This document shows, one piece after another, positions 44,303 to 53,720 of a stretch of 64,000 bases of DNA (position 1 is its first letter; the number at the start of each line of letters is the position of its first letter). Below the pieces are notes generated by a model that was not told where the DNA came from, made no database searches, and saw only the letters and a list, made by a program, of their open reading frames with translations. The stretch lies in NCBI RefSeq assembly GCF_003641205.1, contig NZ_CP032762.1, positions 5,228,001 to 5,292,000 on the forward strand. Direction: 5' to 3'. A program made the position numbers and the translations under genes. This stretch comes from Rhodococcus sp. P1Y (lineage in GTDB: Bacteria; Actinomycetota; Actinomycetes; Mycobacteriales; Mycobacteriaceae).

Positions 44303-45313
44303 TCAGGCCTTCGCCGGACGCAGTTCGCGTGGCAGCGAGAACACGAGGGTTTCGTTGGCCGTGGTGACCGGCTGAACGTCGCCGAACCCGTGCTCGGCAA
44401 GTAGGTCGATCACGCCCTGCACCAGAATTTCCGGCACCGACGCACCCGATGTGATTCCGACCGTCGTGATGCCGTCGAGCCAGGCAAGGTCGACTTCCTT
44501 CGCGTAGTCGACGAGGTAGCTCGCCCGCGCGCCTGCTGTCAGTGCGACCTCGACCAGCCTCACCGAGTTCGACGAGTTCTTCGAACCGACCACGATGACG
44601 AGATCGCATTCAGGCGCCATGGCCTTGACCGCGACCTGACGGTTCTGTGTGGCGTAGCAGATGTCGTCACTGGGCGGATCCTGCAAGGTCGGGAACTTCT
44701 CCCGCAACCGGGCGACCGTGGTCATGGTTTCGTCGACGCTGAGGGTCGTCTGCGACAGCCAGATGACCTTGTTCACGTCGCGAACGGTGACGTCGTCGAC
44801 CGAATCGGGGCCGTCGACGAGTTGGACGTGCTCCGGCGCCTCGCCTGCAGTGCCCTCGACCTCCTCGTGGCCCTCGTGGCCGATCAGCAGGATGTCGTAG
44901 TCGTCGCGCGCGAACCGCTTCGCTTCCTGGTGCACCTTCGTGACCAACGGGCACGTGGCGTCGATCGTCCGAAGCTGCCGTTCCGCCGCGGAGGCGTGCA
45001 CCGCAGGCGAGACTCCGTGCGCGGAGAACACCAGAAGTGAGCCTTCGGGGACCTCGTCGGTCTCCTCGACGAAGACCGCACCACGATCGGCAAGAGTCTC
45101 CACGACGTGTCGGTTGTGCACGATCTCCTTGCGCACGTAGACCGGCGCACCGTGCTTCTCCAGCGCCTTCTCCACCGTCTCGACGGCACGGTCGACCCCA
45201 GCGCAATACCCTCGTGGCTCTGCGAGCAGAACCCGCTTCGCGCCGGAGTAGGCCGGGATACCCTCGCCCGAAGGACGTGCGATACCAAGATTCAAAGGAA
45301 CAGCCGAAGACAT
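44303..45313 (-). CDS. ispH: 4-Hydroxy-3-methylbut-2-enyl diphosphate reductase
   Basis: Last enzyme of the MEP isoprenoid pathway (IspH/LytB), giving IPP and DMAPP. The 336-residue protein shows the three cluster cysteines in [25 protein letters not shown] and [10 protein letters not shown], plus the active-site SAHGVSP and [11 protein letters not shown]. The start MSSAVPLN is chosen over one 16 codons upstream whose codons look random. It is convergent with the DUF6542 gene (12 bases apart) and divergent from the Rv1109c-like gene. Supplies precursors used by uppS in the same window. Confidence 0.96.
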   Translation of the reverse strand: MSSAVPLNLGIARPSGEGIPAYSGAKRVLLAEPRGYCAGVDRAVETVEKALEKHGAPVYVRKEIVHNRHVVETLADRGAVFVEETDEVPEGSLLVFSAHGVSPAVHASAAERQLRTIDATCPLVTKVHQEAKRFARDDYDILLIGHEGHEEVEGTAGEAPEHVQLVDGPDSVDDVTVRDVNKVIWLSQTTLSVDETMTTVARLREKFPTLQDPPSDDICYATQNRQVAVKAMAPECDLVIVVGSKNSSNSVRLVEVALTAGARASYLVDYAKEVDLAWLDGITTVGITSGASVPEILVQGVIDLLAEHGFGDVQPVTTANETLVFSLPRELRPAKA

Positions 45314-45403
45314 ACCTACAGGATACGGGTCTTCGCGGTTCGCGAACGCCGAGCGCCGCATGTCGGCTACCCAAACGTCCGGACTTCAGGCAGGCTGGTG
45401 CGT

Positions 45404-45970
45404 ATGACTCGTGTCCCCTTTGCTGCACGCTTGGCTGCTGGTGTAGCTGTGACCGTCGTCGAAGAGGCGCGCAAACTTCCCAGTACGGCGATCACGTTCC
45501 CGATGACAGTCGTCAGCGAAGTCCTCGCGAGCTCGATGCGCCTCCAACAGCAGGTGACTGCCCTCGCTATCAAAGGCGACCAGGTCATCGCCGCATTGCC
45601 GCTGATCGGAACTCCCGACCAGGAGCAACCGTCGTGGGCCGTGTTCGACGACGACCTGGCCGCCGCGTCCGACGGCGACGTCGACGTTCCCGACCACGAG
45701 CCGTCGCCCGCGACGGGACGGTTCGCGTTGTACTCGACGCCGCCGCCGGATCTGCCCGCCGAGGAATCGCCTGCGCCGGGCTCCGAGCGCCCGGACATCG
45801 TCGACCTGGTGGATTACGACACACTCGCTCTCGCACAGCTGCGCGCACGCTTGCGGACTCTGACTCTGGACGATTTGGAGACCCTGCGTGAATACGAAGG
45901 CACCTCGCGCGGCCGTGCACCGTTCCTGACGATGTTGGAGAACCGGATCACCACCGCCAAAGCAAAGTGA
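45404..45970 (+). CDS. Rv1109c-like conserved protein
   Basis: A 188-residue actinobacterial protein next to xseA. It has an amphipathic, mildly hydrophobic N-terminal half ([41 protein letters not shown]), an acidic Pro-rich centre, and a compact C-terminal helical module ([32 protein letters not shown]). Homologues are often labelled lipid droplet-associated; I could not confirm this from sequence, though the helix pattern would allow membrane or droplet surface binding. Overlaps xseA by 4 bases (GTGA). Confidence 0.8.
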   Translation: MTRVPFAARLAAGVAVTVVEEARKLPSTAITFPMTVVSEVLASSMRLQQQVTALAIKGDQVIAALPLIGTPDQEQPSWAVFDDDLAAASDGDVDVPDHEPSPATGRFALYSTPPPDLPAEESPAPGSERPDIVDLVDYDTLALAQLRARLRTLTLDDLETLREYEGTSRGRAPFLTMLENRITTAKAK

Positions 45971-47187
45971 CCTCGAGCACCGCCGAAGAGCCGTGGCCAG
46001 TCCGGACCGTCGCGATGAAGGTCGCGGGGTGGATCGACAAACTCGGCAGCGTGTGGGTCGAGGGGCAGCTGACACAGATCAACGCCAGGCCCGGCACCAG
46101 AACTGCGTTTCTGGTTCTGCGTGACCCGTCAGCCGACATGTCGCTGTCGGTCACGTGTTCGCCGCAACTCCTCGACCGCTCCCCCGTCCCGTTGAGTGAA
46201 GGCGCACAGGTCATCCTGTACGGCAAGCTGTCCTTCTACACCGGGCGCGGAACCATTTCGTTGCGCGCCACCGATATTCGTGCCGTCGGGGTCGGCGAAC
46301 TACTGGCACGCGTCGAACGTTTGCGCGCTTTGCTGGCCGCCGAGGGATTGTTCGACCCTCGGCTCAAACGTCCGTTACCGTTCCTGCCACGAACCATCGG
46401 GCTGATCACCGCCCGTGCGTCCGCGGCGGAGAAGGACGTCCTCACCGTCGCACAGAGGCGTTGGCCAGCAGTGCACTTCGAAGTGAGGCACACACCTGTA
46501 CAGGGCCCAACGGCGGTGCCGGCGATTCTCGACGCGTTGAAGGACCTCGAAGGAAACGTGGACGTCATCATCCTCGCGCGGGGCGGCGGAAGCGTCGAAG
46601 ATCTCCTTCCGTTCTCCGACGAGGCGCTGTGCCGGGCGATCTCGAAGGCCACGACCCCCATCGTCAGCGCGATCGGACACGAGCCGGACAGTCCGCTGAG
46701 CGACCACGTTGCCGATCTCCGCGCCGCAACTCCCACCGACGCCGCCAAACTGGTGGTTCCCGACGCCGTCGCCGAGCAGAACCTCGTCGCCGACCTCCGA
46801 TCCAGAACTGCTGCAGCACTGCGCAACTGGGTAGCACGCGAGGCCCGCGGCCTGGAGATGATCCGACATCGGCCGGTGCTGGCCGACCCGATCGCAGGCA
46901 TCGACCTGCGCAGCGAGGAGATCACCCGGGCCATCGACGCGGCCAGGCGGGACGTTCTCCGGGAGCTGGCGAAGCAGGACACCCTCGTCGAGCACCTACG
47001 GGCCCGCCTGCAGACCCTTGGCCCGGCAGCGACACTGGCTCGCGGCTACGCCGTCGTGCAGCGCATGGTCGCAGGCAGCGATCCAGAAGTTCTGAGGTCC
47101 GTCGACGACGCACCACCAGGAACCCAGATTCGAGTTCGTGTGGCCGACGGTGCAGTCACCGCCGCGGTCATGGGCAAAGTCAGATGA
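45967..47187 (+). CDS. xseA: Exodeoxyribonuclease VII large subunit
   Basis: A 406-residue catalytic subunit of exonuclease VII, which degrades single-stranded DNA in both directions. N-terminal OB fold ([27 protein letters not shown]), then [55 protein letters not shown] and [27 protein letters not shown], which include the nuclease residues; a coiled coil follows. GTG start coupled to the preceding gene, and xseB follows 11 bases on. Confidence 0.96.
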   Translation: MTSSTAEEPWPVRTVAMKVAGWIDKLGSVWVEGQLTQINARPGTRTAFLVLRDPSADMSLSVTCSPQLLDRSPVPLSEGAQVILYGKLSFYTGRGTISLRATDIRAVGVGELLARVERLRALLAAEGLFDPRLKRPLPFLPRTIGLITARASAAEKDVLTVAQRRWPAVHFEVRHTPVQGPTAVPAILDALKDLEGNVDVIILARGGGSVEDLLPFSDEALCRAISKATTPIVSAIGHEPDSPLSDHVADLRAATPTDAAKLVVPDAVAEQNLVADLRSRTAAALRNWVAREARGLEMIRHRPVLADPIAGIDLRSEEITRAIDAARRDVLRELAKQDTLVEHLRARLQTLGPAATLARGYAVVQRMVAGSDPEVLRSVDDAPPGTQIRVRVADGAVTAAVMGKVR

Positions 47188-47198
47188 GAGGATCGAAA

Positions 47199-47417
47199 AT
47201 GAGCGAAGAAGTACCGGTCACAGAACTCGGTTACGAAGCGGCACGTGACGAATTGGTCGACGTCGTCAAGGTTTTGGAGCAGGGCGGCTTGGATCTCGAC
47301 GCCTCACTCGCACTGTGGGAACGCGGCGAACAACTCGCCACCCGCTGCGAAGAACACCTCGCCGGCGCACGCAAGCGCGTCGAGAACGCACTCGCGCACA
47401 TCGCCGAAGAGGACTGA
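47199..47417 (+). CDS. xseB: Exodeoxyribonuclease VII small subunit
   Basis: A 72-residue helical-hairpin protein that binds Xse[45 protein letters not shown] is the family signature; the last line of helix ([12 protein letters not shown]) is also typical. AGGAT before ATG at 47199 supports this start. Confidence 0.95.
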   Translation: MSEEVPVTELGYEAARDELVDVVKVLEQGGLDLDASLALWERGEQLATRCEEHLAGARKRVENALAHIAEED

Positions 47418-47444
47418 GAACGCCTTACCCGGCTTAGTGCCCGG

Positions 47445-48740
47445 CTACGCTCCACCCTCTGCGTCGAGGATCGGGTGTACGACCACCGAACGCCCCGGTC
47501 CCGCAACGTTCTGCAGGAGGGGAAGAACACGGTCCAGTTGCGCGGCGGAAATAATGTGGGTGGTGAAGATCAAGTCCGTCACGCCGTTTCGGCTGCGATC
47601 CTGGTGCAGCACACTCACCGAGACGCCCGCGTCCGCAAGCACGGCGCTGACCTCGGCGAGGCTACCGGTTCGATCGTCCAACTGAACGCGGATGTAAAAC
47701 GCTCTTGTCCGGTCGAGGGCAGGAAGGTATTCCGGCAGGCTCGTCTTGCCCCGCTGGAACCCCAGATCGGCCGGACCGCCATCGGCTCCGCGGTTCGCAA
47801 GCTCCAGCAGATCGGCGAGCACTGCGCTCGCCGTCTGCACCCCACCTGCCCCGGAGCCGTACAGGAACGCCGGTCCGAGAAGATCGCCCCGAAGGGCAAT
47901 ACCGTTCATCGAACCGCGCACCTGCGCCAGCATCGAAGCGCTGTCGACCAACGTCGGCTCGACGCCGACATCGAGTCGGCCGTGGACCAGCCGTGCGTAG
48001 GCGATCAGTTTCATCCGATAGCCGAAGCTTTTCGCGAATTCGATATCTCGCAACTCGACGGTGTCGATCCCACGGAACTCGACGGCGTCGAAGTCGATCG
48101 GAACCCCGAATGCCAAGGCAGCGAGCAGGGTGATCTTGTAGGCCGCATCCTCGCCGTTGATATCGAGCGTCGGGTCGGCCTCGGCGTACCCTTTGCCCTG
48201 CGCATCCTTGACAGCGTCGGCGAAATCGACGCCCTGCTCGCTCATTTGGGACAGGACGTAGTTCGACGTTCCGTTGAGGATCCCGACGACCGACGACACC
48301 CGATTTGCCGCTGCAGATTCTTTCAGGGTCTTGATGATAGGGATGGACACTGCCACAGCGCCCTCGAACAGAACGCTGCGAGAAACTTTGTCCGCGTGCG
48401 CCAATATCTCGTCGCCGTGCCGGGCGAGCAACGCCTTGTTTGCAGTGATCACGTGCTTGTTCGCGGACAACGCTCCGAGTATCAACTGCCTTCCGAACGC
48501 GACGTCGCCCGTCAGCTCGATCACGACATCGATCGACTCGTCGTTCACGACATCCCAGCAATCGTCCGAGATTTCGCATCCCACGGGAACTCGACCCTCG
48601 GCACGCGAGGGCGTGCGGGTTGCAACGCGCACCACGTCGATGTTCGTACTCGTCTTGCTCAGGATGAGATCCCGGTTCGAGACGAAGCTCTCCACTGTTG
48701 CCGCAGCCACGTTGCCGAAGCCCAGAACGCCCACCCTCAT
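47445..48740 (-). CDS. Homoserine dehydrogenase with ACT domain
   Basis: A 431-residue NAD(P)-dependent oxidoreductase that makes homoserine from aspartate semialdehyde. Rossmann start VGVLGFGNVAAATVESF, then ANKALLARHGDE, GAVAVSIPIIKTL, GILNGTSNYVLSQM and DINGEDAAYKITLLAALAFG with the catalytic Asp/Lys; a C-terminal ACT domain (FYIRVQLDDRTGSLAEVSAVL) suggests feedback control. It stands alone, without lysC, asd, thrC or thrB, so it may be a second, specialised copy (the main hom gene is usually hom-thrC-thrB). Start at MRVGVLGFG. Confidence 0.9.
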   Translation of the reverse strand: MRVGVLGFGNVAAATVESFVSNRDLILSKTSTNIDVVRVATRTPSRAEGRVPVGCEISDDCWDVVNDESIDVVIELTGDVAFGRQLILGALSANKHVITANKALLARHGDEILAHADKVSRSVLFEGAVAVSIPIIKTLKESAAANRVSSVVGILNGTSNYVLSQMSEQGVDFADAVKDAQGKGYAEADPTLDINGEDAAYKITLLAALAFGVPIDFDAVEFRGIDTVELRDIEFAKSFGYRMKLIAYARLVHGRLDVGVEPTLVDSASMLAQVRGSMNGIALRGDLLGPAFLYGSGAGGVQTASAVLADLLELANRGADGGPADLGFQRGKTSLPEYLPALDRTRAFYIRVQLDDRTGSLAEVSAVLADAGVSVSVLHQDRSRNGVTDLIFTTHIISAAQLDRVLPLLQNVAGPGRSVVVHPILDAEGGA

Positions 48741-48888
48741 TGCAACCCCCTGTTGTCGATCCCGACGTCTCGCGGATCGTGCGGCTGATCCGAAATGTCC
48801 CCGCAGCACGCGGCCACACCACCGCGTCGACGACAATCATGCCGCGATTCCGCACCAACACGATTGCGGTTGAAAGATGGACGAAGGA

Positions 48889-49458
48889 CTAGGGCGTCAA
48901 CGGCGTTGCGCTGGTCGTCGCGGCGGCGAGTTCGGTGAATTCTTCGTCACTCCCGCTGCCGGTGACCAACAGACGGACATCGCCGAGGTCGGTGACCCAC
49001 ACGGACTCGGCGCCCTGCTGTTCGTAGACGACCCATTCCTTGCCGTCGATCGATTCGGTTCCCGCAGCGTAGCGAGCCTCGCCGACGGTGAACGGCACGA
49101 GCACTTCCTCCACCGCACTCGACTGCGTGAGCTTGATGTAGCGGCCGGCACCCGAGATGTATCCGACGTTGCTCACGTCGCCGCCTTGCTCGCCCGCGAT
49201 CGTCTGACGGCTTCCGGAGTTGGGCGTCCAGTCCTCGGGAACCACCGGGTTGCGAATGGGGAAGTTCAGCTCCGAGGCGTCGTACTGCAGTGCGGCGTCG
49301 ACGTCGAAATTCGGGATCGGCCCCTGCTTCGGGCCACCCGGGCTCAGAGTGCATTGACTGGCGACTCCGGCGATGATCAGACATGCGATCACGAGTGGGA
49401 TCAACGACCACACCATGTCGCGGTTGTTGTTCAAGATCCGGGGTTTGCTGTTCGCCAC
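48889..49458 (-). CDS. DUF4245 membrane-anchored protein
   Basis: A 189-residue protein with a short cytoplasmic N-terminus (ANSKPRILNNNRDM), one membrane helix (VWSLIPLVIACLIIAGVAS) and an extracellular DUF4245 domain (FPIRNPVVPEDWTPNSGSRQT, GYISGAGRYIKLTQS, WVVYEQQGAESVWVTDLGD). Homologues sit beside glpX throughout mycolata (Rv1100). The GTG at 49458 has GGAGG just upstream, which rules out the longer frame. Function unknown; divergent from glpX. Confidence 0.87.
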   Translation of the reverse strand: MANSKPRILNNNRDMVWSLIPLVIACLIIAGVASQCTLSPGGPKQGPIPNFDVDAALQYDASELNFPIRNPVVPEDWTPNSGSRQTIAGEQGGDVSNVGYISGAGRYIKLTQSSAVEEVLVPFTVGEARYAAGTESIDGKEWVVYEQQGAESVWVTDLGDVRLLVTGSGSDEEFTELAAATTSATPLTP

Positions 49459-49581
49459 CCCTCCATTATCCCCGCAGCGCGGCAGTACCCCGTCGCCGCA
49501 TGCCCTCCGTCCCACGACGTCGCCCTGCAATGAGATAATCGCGCTGGGTAAGACCCCCATCTACCAGGAGGCTACAAACCG

Positions 49582-50622
49582 ATGACGGCCAGCACCGAGT
49601 CCACTCGCGCCATGGCGCCAGATCGCAACCTCGCACTCGAACTCGTACGCGTTACCGAGGCCGGTGCGCTCGCGTCGGGCCGCTGGGTTGGACGTGGCGA
49701 CAAGGAGGGTGGCGACGGAGCGGCCGTCGACGCAATGCGTCAGCTGGTCAGCTCGGTATCGATGCGCGGTGTCGTCGTCATCGGTGAGGGTGAGAAGGAC
49801 GAAGCCCCGATGCTCTACAACGGCGAGCAGGTCGGCAACGGCAACGGCCCCGAGGTCGACTTCGCCGTCGATCCCGTCGATGGCACCACCCTGATGGCCA
49901 AGGGCATGCCCAATGCGATTTCGGTGTTGGCCGTCGCCGAGCGTGGCGCCATGTTCGACCCGTCCGCTGTCTTCTACATGGAGAAGATCGCCGTCGGACC
50001 CGACTACGCAGACGTCATCGACATCACCGCACCGGTCGCCGAGAACATCGCGCGAATCGCGAAGATCAAGAAGGGCTCGGCGTCCGACGTGACGGTCTGC
50101 ATTCTCGACCGTCCCCGTCACGCAGAACTCATCCAGCAGGTCCGCGACGCCGGATCACGCATCCGCTTGATCTCCGACGGTGACGTCGCGGGCGCGATTG
50201 CCGCAGCACGTCCCGACTCGGGCACCGACCTACTCATCGGCATCGGCGGAACGCCCGAGGGCATCATCGCCGCCGCGGCGATGCGCTGTATGGACGGCGC
50301 CATCCAGGGCAGACTCGCACCGACCGACGACACCGAAAAGCAGAAGGCGATCGACGCCGGCCACGACCTGGACCGCGTCCTCGACACCAAAGACCTCGTC
50401 TCCGGAGAGAACGTCTTCTTCACGGCCACCGGAGTCACCGACGGCGACCTGCTGCGGGGCGTCCGCTACGCAGGCGGCGGTGCACATACCCAGTCCATCG
50501 TCATGCGGTCCAAGTCGGGCACGGTGCGCATGATCGACGCCTACCACCGCCTCGAGAAGCTGCGCGAGTACAGCTCCGTCGACTTCGACGCCGACGAATC
50601 AGGGCAAGCTCCTTCGTTCTGA
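49582..50622 (+). CDS. glpX: Class II fructose-1,6-bisphosphatase
   Basis: Gluconeogenic enzyme, the main FBPase of actinobacteria. The 346-residue protein has the metal and substrate motifs [34 protein letters not shown] and [25 protein letters not shown] stands 10 bases before ATG. Homologous to Rv1099c, with fumC directly downstream as in mycobacteria. Confidence 0.96.
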   Translation: MTASTESTRAMAPDRNLALELVRVTEAGALASGRWVGRGDKEGGDGAAVDAMRQLVSSVSMRGVVVIGEGEKDEAPMLYNGEQVGNGNGPEVDFAVDPVDGTTLMAKGMPNAISVLAVAERGAMFDPSAVFYMEKIAVGPDYADVIDITAPVAENIARIAKIKKGSASDVTVCILDRPRHAELIQQVRDAGSRIRLISDGDVAGAIAAARPDSGTDLLIGIGGTPEGIIAAAAMRCMDGAIQGRLAPTDDTEKQKAIDAGHDLDRVLDTKDLVSGENVFFTATGVTDGDLLRGVRYAGGGAHTQSIVMRSKSGTVRMIDAYHRLEKLREYSSVDFDADESGQAPSF

Positions 50623-50665
50623 CCTACCTCCCGATACCGAACCGACGACTGGCAAAGTAAGGCTC

Positions 50666-52069
50666 ATGACGCAGACAGACGAACAGCAGTTCCGGATCGA
50701 ACACGACACCATGGGCGAAGTTCGCGTCCCCATCGACGCACTCTGGCGCGCCCAGACGCAGCGTGCGGTGGAGAACTTCCCCATCTCGGGCCGTCCGCTC
50801 GAGCGCACCCAGATCCGCGCGATGGGCCTGCTGAAGGCTGCATGCGCACAGGTCAACAAGGACCTCGGATTGCTCGACGGCGCCCTTGCCGACGCGATCA
50901 TCTCTGCGGCGACCGAAATTGCCGACGGCAAGCACGACGATCAGTTCCCGATCGACGTCTTCCAGACCGGCTCGGGCACCAGCTCGAACATGAACGCCAA
51001 CGAGGTCATCGCATCGATCGCCAAGGCGAACGGCGTCGAGGTTCACCCGAACGACCACGTCAACATGTCGCAGTCCTCCAACGACACCTTCCCGACGGCC
51101 ACTCACGTCGCCGCCACCGAAGCTGCCGTCACCTCGCTCGTGCCCGCGTTGAAGCACCTGCACGAGGCGTTGGCCGCCAAGGCCACGGAATGGAAGACCG
51201 TCGTCAAGTCCGGACGCACCCACCTCATGGATGCCGTTCCGGTCACGCTCGGCCAGGAATTCGGCGGGTACGCCCGTCAGATCGAAGCAGGCATCGAACG
51301 CGTCGAGGCAACGCTCCCCCGCTTGGGTGAGCTGCCCATCGGCGGCACCGCGGTCGGCACCGGCCTCAACGCTCCCGACGGCTTCGGCCCGAAAGTTGTT
51401 GCCGAACTGGTCAAGTCGACTGGCGTCGACGCCCTCACCGCCGCCAAGGATTCGTTCGAAGCACAGGCTGCACGCGACGGACTCGTCGAGGCATCGGGTG
51501 CGCTGCGCACCATCGCCGTCTCGCTCACCAAGATCGCCAACGATATTCGCTGGATGGGGTCGGGACCGCTCACCGGCCTCGGCGAAATCACGCTTCCAGA
51601 CCTCCAGCCAGGCAGCTCCATCATGCCCGGCAAGGTCAACCCCGTTCTGCCCGAGGCAGTTACGCAGGTCGCCGCGCAGGTCATCGGCAACGACGCTGCC
51701 GTCGCATTCGGCGGCGCATCGGGTGCATTCGAGCTGAACGTCTACATCCCGCTGATGGCACGCAACGTGCTCGAGTCGTTCAAGCTGCTTGCCAACGTGT
51801 CGGTTCTGTTCGCCGACAAGTGTGTCAGCGGTTTGGAAGCAAACGTCGAGCACCTCAAGACCCTCGCCGAGTCATCCCCGTCCATCGTGACGCCATTGAA
51901 CTCCGCGATCGGTTACGAGGAGGCAGCTGCCGTCGCCAAGCAGGCGCTGAAGGAGAAGAAGACGATCCGTCAGACCGTCATCGATCGCGGACTCATCGGC
52001 GACAAGCTGAGCGAGGAAGAGCTCGACAAGCGTCTGGATGTCCTGGCAATGGCAAAGGTCAAGGACTAG
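50666..52069 (+). CDS. fumC: Class II fumarate hydratase
   Basis: TCA-cycle fumarase (467 residues), iron-independent. Motifs: [55 protein letters not shown] and the family signature [17 protein letters not shown] precedes ATG at 50666, 43 bases after glpX, so co-transcription is likely. Downstream lie palindromic repeats of family C and then the opposing desaturase-like gene. Confidence 0.96.
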   Translation: MTQTDEQQFRIEHDTMGEVRVPIDALWRAQTQRAVENFPISGRPLERTQIRAMGLLKAACAQVNKDLGLLDGALADAIISAATEIADGKHDDQFPIDVFQTGSGTSSNMNANEVIASIAKANGVEVHPNDHVNMSQSSNDTFPTATHVAATEAAVTSLVPALKHLHEALAAKATEWKTVVKSGRTHLMDAVPVTLGQEFGGYARQIEAGIERVEATLPRLGELPIGGTAVGTGLNAPDGFGPKVVAELVKSTGVDALTAAKDSFEAQAARDGLVEASGALRTIAVSLTKIANDIRWMGSGPLTGLGEITLPDLQPGSSIMPGKVNPVLPEAVTQVAAQVIGNDAAVAFGGASGAFELNVYIPLMARNVLESFKLLANVSVLFADKCVSGLEANVEHLKTLAESSPSIVTPLNSAIGYEEAAAVAKQALKEKKTIRQTVIDRGLIGDKLSEEELDKRLDVLAMAKVKD

Positions 52070-52086
52070 TTTTCGCCCGGCCCCTT

Positions 52087-52145
52087 CATCGCTTGAATGG
52101 TTCATTCATACGGATGGATAGCTACTAGGCGACATTCAAGCGATG
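52087..52145. repeat. Repeat C, element 1
   Basis: CATCGCTTGAATG (52087-52099) and CATTCAAGCGATG (52133-52145) are perfect 13-base inverted arms enclosing 33 bases that include GTTCATTCATACGGAT. It starts 17 bases past the fumC stop and shares the arm TTGAATGG/ATTCAAGCG with 52170-52210 and 55310-55436. Confidence 0.8.
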
Positions 52146-52169
52146 CGGGTTCTCCGGCCGCAACGCCAG

Positions 52170-52210
52170 AAAGGTCCATTCATACGATCTGATCGTATGA
52201 ATGGACCTTT
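52170..52210. repeat. Repeat C, element 2 (41-base perfect palindrome)
   Basis: The 20 bases at 52170-52189 are exactly complementary to 52191-52210 with one central base; the sequence runs AAAGGTCCATTCATACGATC. It lies between fumC and the converging desaturase-like gene and would act as a strong two-way terminator. Its half matches the repeats at 55310-55436 closely. Confidence 0.85.
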
Positions 52211-52244
52211 CAAGCGTTCGGGGGCCGAGCGTACGGTCCTCAGA

Positions 52245-53102
52245 TCAAGCCAGGTGCGCGAGCTCCTCGCGAGCCTTCTTACCCTCGTCGCCGAGATCGT
52301 CGCGGCCGAAGAAATTCCAGCGCTCGAGTAGCGGCTTGAAGACCTTCTCGCGCTGCTGGTCCTCGTCGTAGATTCCGGCTTCCTTCAGCGCCTCGGTGCT
52401 GTTGGCCTTGCTGGGCAGGTCGACGACCGGGATGGCGTAGCCGGTGACGCGGTCTGCGATCGCACGCATCATCTGATCCGGGACGACATTGAACGCCTCG
52501 TTGACGATGTTGACGTAGAACGTGGCTTGCAGGGTGTCGTCAGCGGCGATCTTCGTCAGAATCTTGGCCAACACCTCGTCGCCGCCGAGCGCGATGGTAT
52601 TCGTGTTGCGCAGTGCAGCCGCTGTCTCGTCGATCGCGAAATGCGCGATGATGTCGAGAACATGCAGGCTCGGGGCGTCGTAACCCTTGGTCATTTCTTC
52701 CATACGGACGCGTTCGAGGGCTACCGGGTCGACAGCGCGGGTCAACACCATGTAGTCACGCAGCACGATCGCCTGTCGGTTCTCCTCCGAAGTCCAGCGA
52801 CCGGTCCACTTCCACCAGGCGCCGAGGCCGGTGAGCGCACGAGCCAGCTCGCGGTGGTACGCGGGCAGGTTGTCGGCGACGAGGACGCCGACGGTTGCCG
52901 ACAGAATCTCCACATCGCTGAGGTGCGACTGCTCGGGCGACCAGTCTTCTCCACCGAGGAATGCGAAGTTCCGTCCCTCGTCCCAGGGCGCGAACTCATG
53001 AGGATGCCAGTCCTCGGCTTCCTCGATGTGGCGAGTCAGGTTCTCTTCGACGGCGGGCTCCAGTCGGAGCAGCAGGTCACCGTCCGTCATATTCGTAGGC
53101 AT
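52245..53102 (-). CDS. Acyl-ACP desaturase homologue, di-iron ligands lost
   Basis: A 285-residue protein of the stearoyl-ACP desaturase/DesA family. N-terminal LEPAVEENLTRHI, WHPHEFAPWDEGRNFAFLGGEDW and QSHLSDVEI are family-typical. The di-iron ligands are mostly gone when aligned to plant desaturase and DesA1: position of the first Glu is Ala76, EENRH reads EENRQ (Gln110), the DExxH motif reads ADDTLQ (Asp189, Gln192); only Glu107 and Glu159 remain. It is therefore probably not an oxygen-activating desaturase. Sits at the desA2 position of mycobacteria. Possible start also at 53090. Confidence 0.85.
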   Translation of the reverse strand: MPTNMTDGDLLLRLEPAVEENLTRHIEEAEDWHPHEFAPWDEGRNFAFLGGEDWSPEQSHLSDVEILSATVGVLVADNLPAYHRELARALTGLGAWWKWTGRWTSEENRQAIVLRDYMVLTRAVDPVALERVRMEEMTKGYDAPSLHVLDIIAHFAIDETAAALRNTNTIALGGDEVLAKILTKIAADDTLQATFYVNIVNEAFNVVPDQMMRAIADRVTGYAIPVVDLPSKANSTEALKEAGIYDEDQQREKVFKPLLERWNFFGRDDLGDEGKKAREELAHLA

Positions 53103-53275
53103 ACCCGCAACCGTAGCGTCTCGACCTCGGCGCCAAACGTCGCGCCCCTGACCTCTGTGAATTCTCCCAAATCCACGTACGTGCAGGTCTACGCTCATGA
53201 ACCGTCCGCCCGCGGTCGAAACGTACATTTGTACCGCGAGCAACCTCACCGCGACCGATTGGGGCGTTTCACCAT

Positions 53276-53671
53276 ATGACCGACACACTGCAGGCAGCAA
53301 CCGTCACGGCGATGTTCGACGCCTTGAAGACCCGCGACATCGACAACGTGATCGCGCGTCTGGACGACACGATCGTGTGGCACAACGTGGGCCTTCCTAA
53401 AGTCAAAGGAATCACCAGGGTCGGCAAGTTCATGCGACTGCTCGCCAAACCTGCCTACGGCTTCGACGTCACGATCCACAACATCGCATCCGACGGCGAC
53501 ATAGTGCTCACCGAACGAACCGACGTGCTGATCTGGCGCCGGCTTCGCATCGAGTTCTGGGTGTGCGGAACGTTCGAACTGCGCGAGGACAAGATCGTGG
53601 TGTGGCGCGACTACTTCGACAACCTCGACTTCTTCAAAGGTCTTGTGAAGGGCGCGTTCCGCGCCATGTGA
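53276..53671 (+). CDS. Limonene-1,2-epoxide hydrolase family protein
   Basis: A 131-residue protein with a SnoaL/LEH cone fold. The LEH catalytic trio is present: Arg81 and Asp83 in TERTDVLIW and Asp112 in VVWRDYFDN. The water-positioning Tyr of Rhodococcus LEH is Trp35 here (IVWHNV), with Asn37 conserved. It may hydrate small lipid or terpene epoxides; the substrate is unknown. Divergent from the desaturase-like gene, with the promoter in 53103-53275. A 20-base hairpin overlaps the stop codon. Confidence 0.82.
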   Translation: MTDTLQAATVTAMFDALKTRDIDNVIARLDDTIVWHNVGLPKVKGITRVGKFMRLLAKPAYGFDVTIHNIASDGDIVLTERTDVLIWRRLRIEFWVCGTFELREDKIVVWRDYFDNLDFFKGLVKGAFRAM

Positions 53672-53710
53672 ACGAAAATACATAGTGGAGTATGCATTTT
53701 CGTTCACATG
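53665..53710. terminator. Two-way hairpin overlapping a stop codon
   Basis: 20-base arms (53665-53684 and 53691-53710) pair at 19 positions: CATGTGAACGAAAATACATA with loop GTGGAG. It covers the stop codon (53669-53671) of the epoxide-hydrolase gene and lies before the end of phoH2 on the other strand. Confidence 0.8.
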
Positions 53711-53720
53711 GGCGAAGGGC

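Noticed and set aside
47662..48861. 399-codon frame overlapping homoserine dehydrogenase on the same strand
   Set aside because: Arg-rich shadow frame; the homoserine dehydrogenase frame carries all family motifs.
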